Shown here piece by piece: positions 7,201 to 11,921 of a stretch of DNA of 11,921 nt. The notes beneath the pieces are model-generated. The model saw only the letters and a list, made by a program, of their open reading frames with translations, was not told the origin of the DNA and ran no database searches. Made by a program: the position numbers and the translations under genes. Positions within the stretch are counted from its first letter, which is position 1; each line of letters begins with the position of its first letter. The stretch comes from Pavlovales sp. CCMP2436 (taxonomy: Eukaryota; Haptophyta; Pavlovophyceae; Pavlovales): NCBI GenBank assembly GCA_026770615.1, contig MU631882.1, positions 1 through 11,921 on the forward strand. The letters run 5' to 3'.

Positions 7201-7916
7201 TCCACGTCGTTTAGGTGGAGATGCTGAGGCTGTGCACGGACGTCTTGATTAAACTCAATTGTGGTAGTGCTGTCAATGGCTTGCAGTGCACGTTGGCAGA
7301 TGGTGTAAATCAAGGTGGCTGCGAGCTCGTGAAGTACGGTGCAGCCCTCGGCTCTGCGCCAGAGCTTGTCGATGTGCAGCCCCTTGGCGCAGCTCTGATG
7401 TAATGCCTTCTTGAGATTCTTGTTCGAGGCCGCAAGTGTTTCCTCGGGGCTCTGGTCCGAAGGCACCTCACTAGGCGCGATGGCCTTTGGCTCGACGGGC
7501 AGCGCGGCGAGGATCGCGCGTGCGAGCGTGCGCCCCCGACGGGTACGGTCAACTCTTATCGGGCCGCCCGCTGCGTGGAGCAGTGCATGTATCTCGCAGT
7601 CGGACGTAATGATGTGGGCTACGATGGGGGGGTCTTGGGGAGCTGGCACTTGCGCTGGCGCACCACCTCGCATGCGGCACGTAGAGCGCAGTGTCGCCTC
7701 GTTCTCGATGTCGTAATCCCGAAGTGGGCGCTGGTCGTCCAACTGTCTGCCTTCGCAGGTGAGGAAGTAGAGATCGGGTGCGATGCCGGTGTTGTGCTTG
7801 ATGGCGTCTTTGACCATTCCGACCGTTAAGTGTGGCTTCACCTCGAGCTCGAGCGTCTGGCGACGAGGACTTTTTTTCAATTCAACTATGCGCCATGCGT
7901 CCGCACCCGCCAGCAC
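4284..7916 (-). pseudogene. Ubiquitin-like/reverse transcriptase polyprotein, decayed retroelement
   Basis: A ubiquitin-like domain (7892-7662) is followed by a spacer, a Pro- and Ser-rich stretch (7200 to ~6640), an RGG box (~6610-6540), a conserved LLVLPSILLRK...GG motif, a helical pre-RT region (ERDIKAAVALFSKGKFSDAAKLL), an RT core and a C-terminal domain (GGPAFAALVIGAFGEWSDDL ... LWKMRQEIGMCALRGYAKVI) ending at TAA (4284). RT landmarks are LPPWFYF, SDIYNAFNEGDR (motif A), GAAQGSVEAEVGLAISIHPE (motif B), GHDDV (motif C) and QPSKCECW. The readable path changes frame near 7200, ~6640, ~5620 and ~4790 and meets in-frame TAG codons at 6051, 5282 and 4689. About 80-100 residues normally between LPPWF and motif A are missing, so this copy is dead. 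The overall order recalls non-LTR-type pol proteins of algae and oomycetes; no separate endonuclease was recognised. Confidence 0.8.
7662..7892 (-). other. Ubiquitin-like domain with cleavable diglycine end
   Basis: The segment reads LELEV-P (ubiquitin strand 2), T-----VKDAI---TGIAPD (helix and turn), L---EGRQLDD (the AGKQLED site), RPLRDYDIENEATL and RMRGG, then Ala-Pro. From ubiquitin position 11 to 76 I count 30 identities in 66 by hand alignment. Position 48 is Arg; 11, 29, 33 and 63 are Gln, Ala, Asn and Asn; 44 and 70 are Thr. Arg72, Arg74, Gly75 and Gly76 are kept. The first strand (RIVELKK) fits with one extra residue in the following loop. In ubiquitin-ribosomal protein fusions this layout is cut after the second Gly by deubiquitinases; the same release is inferred here. 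Confidence 0.85.
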
Positions 7917-7942
7917 GTTAACGACTCAAAGGCGCTCGCTCG
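7893..7942. promoter_or_regulatory. Very short gap between divergent starts
   Basis: The minus-strand reading frame has no ATG in frame; it is open from just after a TGA four codons above the GTG at 7916. An ATG at 7896-7894 is one base out of frame: ATG-G-CGC-ATA-GTT would read M-R-I-V if the extra G were absent. The plus-strand ATG is at 7943, so only 46 bp would separate the two ancestral starts. Any promoters must extend into the opposite coding sequence. No TATA-like site is visible in the gap. Confidence 0.4.
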
Positions 7943-8985
7943 ATGGCGTGGCGTGTTGACGCGCGGATTCATGTCGACCCGAGTCTCTACGACGGCTTGA
8001 CTGTTGAGCTGCGCCTGCGTGCATCGTACGCGACACCTCACCGTGGTCACCTCCAGCTGCACCTTAGCGAGGACATCACCTGGCGCACATGGGAGGCCAC
8101 GCTCGGGCCATCGCAGCTGCGGGAGCTCGCCAAGGAGAACCACTTCGGAGAAGACCCCCCACCGCTGTACGGCGATCGCGAGAAGCAGGTCATCAAGCAC
8201 TACATTACGTGTGTCCCCCTCGGACACGTGCCCGATGACGGCGCGCTCGGCGGCTACTACGATCACCAGCTCAACGCCAAAGGGGCGTCGGGCATCATGC
8301 GGCCCGCCATGCGCCAGGAAACCCTCGCGCACCTCTTCTCCGGCCAGAACATTGGCGGGGGGGTAGGCGACAGCTCGTGCCTGCTGCTGCCTCCGGTACA
8401 GACCCCCGGGGGGGCAGGCGGCAGCTCTCCGGCCCCTGAGGCACAGGCAGGCGCACCTGCTGACGAACGCTCGCCTGCTGCTGACGAGCGCGCACCGCGT
8501 GCGCCTGCTGCCAACGAGCCCGCACCGCGCGCGCGTGCTGCTATCGACGAGAGAGCACGTGTTGACATCGACATGACTGCTGCTGACGAGGGCAAGCCTG
8601 TAACCATCAAGTGGAGCTACCAGACGCATCTCACGCGCTTCGCTCGCCTCTTAGCCGAGCGCCACGGCGAGGCTGACCCAACCCGGCTTAAGGCCACGGA
8701 GATCAGGTCGTTGGCCCTGGCGATGGACCTCACCGACTCGGCGGTGGGCATCAACACGATGAAGAGCAGCTCAAGGTGCTCAAGGAAAAGGGCGTGGCGG
8801 CCATCATTGAGGAGGCTGCCATCGCCGCGGAGGTGGCAGCAGCCGCGGGCACTGTCGGCGGGCGTGGGCGCGGGCGTGGGCGCGGCCGCTGGCAGGGGCG
8901 GGCGCGGGCGCGGGCGCGGGCGTCTTGCAGGAGCCCTACCAGGCCCGCCCCTGAGCCCCATCGCCCCCCCCTCCTAAGGGCTTGA
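7943..8985 (+). pseudogene. Unrecognised protein with RG-rich tail, frameshifted
   Basis: The frame opens at ATG 7943 and runs to a TAA at 8975, but a one-base loss near 8756 appears to switch the true frame. Before it the protein reads ...LALAMDLTDSAVGIN; after it the sensible reading is DEEQLKVLKEKGVAAIIEEA..., ending in (GR)n repeats and a TGA at 8983. The N-terminal ~130 residues look globular (YDGLTVELRLRASY, LHLSEDITWRTWEATLG, a Tyr/His-rich GGYYDHQL). A disordered Ala/Pro/Glu linker with repeated ADER/AAxE units follows, then a helical region (HLTRFARLLAERHGEADPTRL). I recognise no family. Its position, head to head with the RT polyprotein and inside the same inverted modules, suggests an accessory or Gag-like protein of the same element; this is inference. 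Confidence 0.5.
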
Positions 8986-9344
8986 TGCGCGGTGCATGCC
9001 AGGTAGCGCTGTCGGCTATCGGCCCGGAGGCGACGAGCACGCACGCCCCAATTTGCACCCAGGCGGCGCGCCTTCGTTAGTTATTGCAAGCGGCGAGCAC
9101 GCACGACCCAATGAATTAACGACTAGCGTGCAATAACTAAATCAAGCGGTATACCTCCGAATTTTAAGTTAACGTCATTTTCCAAAGTCCAATTTAACAT
9201 AGCGCCATTTTCCAAAATTGAATAAAAATAAACAATTAAAGGTCTTAGGGTTGATTTTTACATAACTAGTTTGTGCATTGTGAGCCTCTTATCGACGCCG
9301 ACCCGGTGGTGCAGCTAACTTAAATCAGGTTCACTGCTCCAAAA
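8986..9344. other. Non-coding 3' flank of the plus-strand frame with short repeats
   Basis: No gene is seen. GCGAGCACGCACG-like sequence occurs near 9032 and 9092 as a direct repeat. TTAGTTATTGCA at 9077-9088 is perfectly inverted at 9129-9140. A CATTTTCCAAA motif preceded by TTAAC is repeated in the AT-rich part (about 9168-9215). Confidence 0.6.
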
Positions 9345-9524
9345 AAGCGTTTTCTACTTAGATCCGCCACATATTCAGCGGGACGGGATCACCCCCATGA
9401 AAAACTGTTTGCTGAAAATCCTTCACCCCACACCAAAATGAGGGGTCCGCAGTAGGACTCTCAGTACACGAACGAATGGTGGGGGTTGATTCCAACACCC
9501 ATCAACCCCCACCAACTCCCACAA
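9345..9524 (+). repeat. Terminal-module repeat, copy 3
   Basis: Plus-orientation copy: AAGCGTTTTCTACTTAG, CCGCCACATAT, CTTCACCCCACACC, AAAATGAGGGGTCCGCAGTA, CGAACGAATGG, then a hairpin with 13-bp arms (GGTGGGGGTTGAT at 9478-9490, its complement at 9501-9513). It matches copy 2 (3898-4118) in inverted orientation, including the distal TCTACTTAG block 60-70 bases further in. It lacks the T-run/AATAAA leader seen in copy 2. Confidence 0.85.
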
Positions 9525-10135
9525 TCCTGGCGGGTCAAGTCAACGCTGCGAGGGCAATAATAGTCTCGCCCGCAAGTCGCGGTCCTCGCGTCCAGAGCGA
9601 GACCCCAGGTGCACTCGTGGCTGTTGCGCAGTGGCTGCTGACTGCGAGTGACAGCATACGGCGCGCACCGAGATGCGCGCAATCGTCTGTACGTCGCTGG
9701 ATGACACCGATCGCACGCTGCGGAACGCGCACAACAAAGCCGGCGCCCTCGATGCGATCACTGAACGTGTTCGCGAGGATAATATTAGAAATTGCGCGCC
9801 GTGCTCGCCGGCAGCGACAAGTCGACGCAGATGTACGACGACGCGAGTGAGCCATCTGAGCTGCGTCGCCGATATACGAATACGCCATCTGAGCCGCACA
9901 CCGCAGCCGTATATGGTGCATCACAGTTGATTCTTCGAAATTTAATCGGCCTAAAACGCAATTTTATTAAGTATGCGCGCGCGCCTCCAGTACGACTTAA
10001 AGCCTTTAATTCATATATTTTTATAAGTATGATTGCGCGCGAGGCCGTCCAAGGCCCCTTCCTCCTCCTTCACGGCCGTCTCAATTTGGCGCGCAAAACA
10101 GTCCGTAATTAGTACGATTTGGCGCCAAAACACCC
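9525..10135. other. Unassigned GC-rich block
   Basis: Frames are open on both strands between about 9535 and 9930. The most protein-like reading is on the minus strand (IEGAGFVVRVPQRAIGVIQ), but I recognise no domain. A CCATCTGAGC(T/C)GC motif is duplicated at about 9851 and 9888. From 9960 the sequence becomes AT-rich with GCGCGC and GGCGCC islands. It may be another broken mobile-element piece. Confidence 0.4.
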
Positions 10136-10196
10136 ACCCGGACTCCGGACTCCTCCCGGACTCCTCCGGGCTCCATCTAGACTCCTCACGGACCCC
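10136..10196. repeat. Short tandem repeat of a GGACTCCTCCC-type unit
   Basis: About four imperfect copies of an 11-14 bp unit, CTCC(T)CCCGGA-like, follow one another. The same TCCCGGACTC word recurs in the 3' flank of the RRM gene at 10690-10895. Confidence 0.7.
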
Positions 10197-10285
10197 ATCA
10201 CCCCTTACGATACCCTCAAACCTAGACCTATTTTCAGTATTAAAATACCGTAATTTTTATCGGAACCAGAAGCTGGCCATAATAT

Positions 10286-10305
10286 ATACATATAATTATA
10301 TGTAT
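10286..10305. repeat. Perfect 20-bp AT palindrome
   Basis: ATACATATAATTATATGTAT is its own reverse complement. It lies in the AT-rich tail next to the right 100-bp repeat. The left repeat has a related TATAATTATAT in the same relative place. Confidence 0.9.
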
Positions 10306-10322
10306 GTAATACATATATATAC

Positions 10323-10422
10323 TGATAGGGATTCAAGCTGGCGTCTGACTGTTCTGAATGTTTTGCTGGTCTGAGCGCTGCGTCGCCCATTGCCTGCTGC
10401 GTGCCTTAGTCGGCTGCGCTGG
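10323..10422 (-). repeat. 100-bp repeat, right copy of the inverted pair
   Basis: Reverse complement of 4-103 with one mismatch in 100. The near-identity implies recent duplication or ongoing correction, in contrast to the heavily decayed coding regions between the two copies. Just outside it, AATAAA can be read on the minus strand at 10439-10434; this could be the polyadenylation signal of the RRM gene or chance in AT-rich DNA. Confidence 0.9.
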
Positions 10423-10689
10423 ACATATATATATTTATTAATATATAAGAATGTTTCTTCTGCTGCTCGCCTTTTTTTGGTTCCAAGCGGCGCGGGCCAC
10501 CTTATTCAGGGCAACTGACAGATGGCTGTTGTGCATTTGACTGATAGTGATACCTGACGGCAAGACATTGAATCACTCTGAAGCTCGACGACACGAGACG
10601 GGTGCACACGCAAGGGATCCACTTATCATACGACGCCAGGCGGCAAAGACGAGAGCATCGGGGCAGCCTCGCCGTCGAACGCGGCAATT

Positions 10690-10895
10690 CCCGAACTTTT
10701 CCCGGACTTTTCCCGGACGCCTTTGCCGCCAATTTCCCCGGGGGGCAAACCGCACCACGAGAGATGCCGCCATGCTCACCGAAAGTCCGGGAGGCGAATA
10801 AGATAATAAATTCCTCCCGGACTCTCTCCCGGATCCGCGGCGCAAAGTGTCCGGGAGAAGTCCTGAAGTCCTGGACTCTCTCCCGGACTCAGAGC
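10690..10895. repeat. Cluster of TCCCGGAC / GTCCGGGA words
   Basis: TCCCGGAC or TCCCGGAT occurs at about 10697, 10708, 10817, 10829 and 10880, and the reverse word GTCCGGGA at about 10787 and 10849. Two are in a tandem ACTTTTCCCGG duplication. The cluster lies immediately downstream of the RRM gene stop, in its probable 3' untranslated region or flank. Inverted pairs could fold. Confidence 0.6.
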
Positions 10896-10900
10896 TGGCA

Positions 10901-11889
10901 TCACCTCGTGCGCTGCTCGTCGTCTGCCTTCACCTTCTCGACGCGGAGCGCGCGGCCCTGGGACATAAAATACATTGTGATTTTTTTCAGTGATGGGCCT
11001 TCAGCGCACAGGAGCAGTTAAAAACCTGCTGGAACGGCGGATTCACTTGCGAAAGTGACGTCGTTATGAACCGACGACGATGAGAGGACTCTAGCGGAAT
11101 AAAATGCATTTATAAAATACAGTCAGTTAGTTAGTTAGTATGACCCTTCAACACACCCGCAAACGCCCTAGGCGTTGAGGAAGGTGGCTTTCATGATATC
11201 TGCAGTGGGAGGAGGCGCTCAGCTCCCCTGATCAGCAATCAGCCTTGATATGAAATACATTTATAAAATATATGACGAATCAGCTTGATAATGTGTCACA
11301 CCGCCAGCCAGAACTTCCTTACAGTAGTATAAACATATATTGGCAGCTCGTCATGGCTCAACAGGAGGTGTTCACTCACAGGCTTGATCGACGTCAGGCA
11401 TCATTCCTGGCAGTAGGGAGACATGACATGTGAAATAAAATAATCGCTGGTATTCGAGGGTATTCGAGAGCATGGGTTGGCTTTGTGCGCCTGAACGCAG
11501 TGCATGCAAAAACGGTGCGAGGATTCAGATAAGGGATCAAATTCAAACACGCAATTAAAACACCGGGAAGGATGATAACGAGAAAAACAACAAAAAAAGG
11601 CCTGGCAACCCCCATCACCACCACTGAATCATAAAAATGATGCCTGTGCAGTACAAACTACAAATCATCTTATTTTTCATTATTATAGCCTAAACCACCA
11701 TTATAATAACTAAGATAGATTATAGCGGTCTCCTTCTTCTTCCTCCCTCATATAAAAAAATGTGGGATGGGGAGGTGGGGGGGGGAGATCACCTGGACCA
11801 CCATGCCGTGAATCCCCTCGATCGCCGCCAGCGCCTCCCCCACTGAGTCGTAGCTGACGAACCCGTACCCGCGCGATAAGCCCGAGTCC
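10901..11889 (-). CDS. RRM RNA-binding protein, last two exons (partial)
   Basis: The upstream exon (11889 to 11793) follows an A-rich tract ending ACAG. It encodes one split-codon base plus 32 residues: DSGLSRGYGFVSYDSVGEAL, then AAIEGIHGMVVQ. RGYGFVSY is a perfect RNP1 motif, and AL-AIEGIHG is the helix and turn that follow it in an RRM. After CAG/GTGATC an 835-bp intron runs to a TCCCAG acceptor, and the final exon (10957 to 10901) continues in phase 0 with GRALRVEKVKADDEQRTR and TGA. GRALRVE is the expected last RRM strand, which strongly supports the join. The protein binds RNA through the beta-sheet of this domain. Earlier domains lie off the right edge. The exact family (for example CELF-like) cannot be settled. 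Confidence 0.85.
10958..11792 (-). other. Long intron of the RRM gene
   Basis: The intron runs from donor GTGATC to acceptor TCCCAG. Its donor side is C-rich, the rest mostly AT-rich. It contains an AGTT tetranucleotide repeat (11125-11139), two copies of a CATTTATAAAATA word 150 bp apart (near 11107 and 11257), and no conserved coding segment. A minor open stretch ending in TAG after a CTGCAG near 11200 might be an alternative terminal exon, but nothing supports it. Confidence 0.65.
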
Positions 11890-11892
11890 CTG

Positions 11893-11921
11893 TTTTTTTT
11901 TTTTTGGCAGGGGGGGGGGGT
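11893..11921. repeat. Homopolymer tracts at the right edge
   Basis: A run of T is followed by GGCAG and a G run at the window end. On the gene strand this is a C-rich then A-rich stretch leading to the ACAG splice acceptor of the RRM exon. Tract lengths may be unreliable. Confidence 0.7.

Noticed and set aside
8263..8629. Long minus-strand open frames opposite the RG-tailed protein
   Set aside because: They are reverse-frame shadows of GC-rich coding sequence on the plus strand, with Arg/Ala/Pro-biased content and no domain.
11150..11215. Alternative last exon of the RRM gene reading MKATFLNA then TAG
   Set aside because: It follows a fair CTGCAG acceptor, but is very short and out of keeping with the RRM end; the exon at 10957 completes the domain exactly.

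Overview
The window looks like a gene-poor, repeat-rich stretch of a GC-rich nuclear genome from a protist or alga. The evidence is spliceosomal introns with GT donors and pyrimidine-tract/AG acceptors, a JmjC-type oxygenase, an RRM protein, C2H2 finger remnants of the C-x4-C 'DEPG' type, and a reverse transcriptase resembling ones I associate with algal and oomycete genomes. The lineage cannot be fixed from sequence alone. GC-rich coding blocks alternate with AT-rich intergenic DNA.

Two ordinary host genes frame the window, both on the minus strand. At the left edge are the first two exons of a JMJD4-like JmjC oxygenase gene (454-973); its catalytic part is not visible. At the right edge are the last two exons of an RNA-binding protein gene (10901-11889). 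They encode the RNP1 half of an RRM domain and a short charged tail ending in TGA.

The roughly 10 kb between them is a repeat graveyard. From left to right it holds an AT-rich spacer, a diverged tandem repeat (1861-2040), a decayed array of four C2H2 zinc fingers (2362-2716), and a cluster of nested fold-back repeats (2811-3217). A 5.6 kb unit follows (3898-9524) whose two ends carry the same module in inverted orientation. Inside that unit two coding regions point away from each other. The minus-strand one (4284-7916) is a decayed reverse transcriptase polyprotein. The plus-strand one (7943-8985) encodes an unrecognised protein with an RG-rich tail. A 100-bp repeat at 4-103 recurs inverted at 10323-10422 with one mismatch and encloses almost everything.

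The most interesting feature is the N-terminus of the reverse transcriptase polyprotein. It is a ubiquitin-like domain ending in RMRGG followed by Ala-Pro, the arrangement used in natural ubiquitin fusion proteins that host deubiquitinases cut. By hand alignment 30 of 66 positions match ubiquitin. The chain-forming lysines (K11, K29, K33, K48, K63) and the L8/I44/V70 patch are replaced, while the cleavable tail is kept. This copy is broken by frameshifts, an internal deletion in the RT core and three in-frame stops, all TAG. The final stop is TAA.
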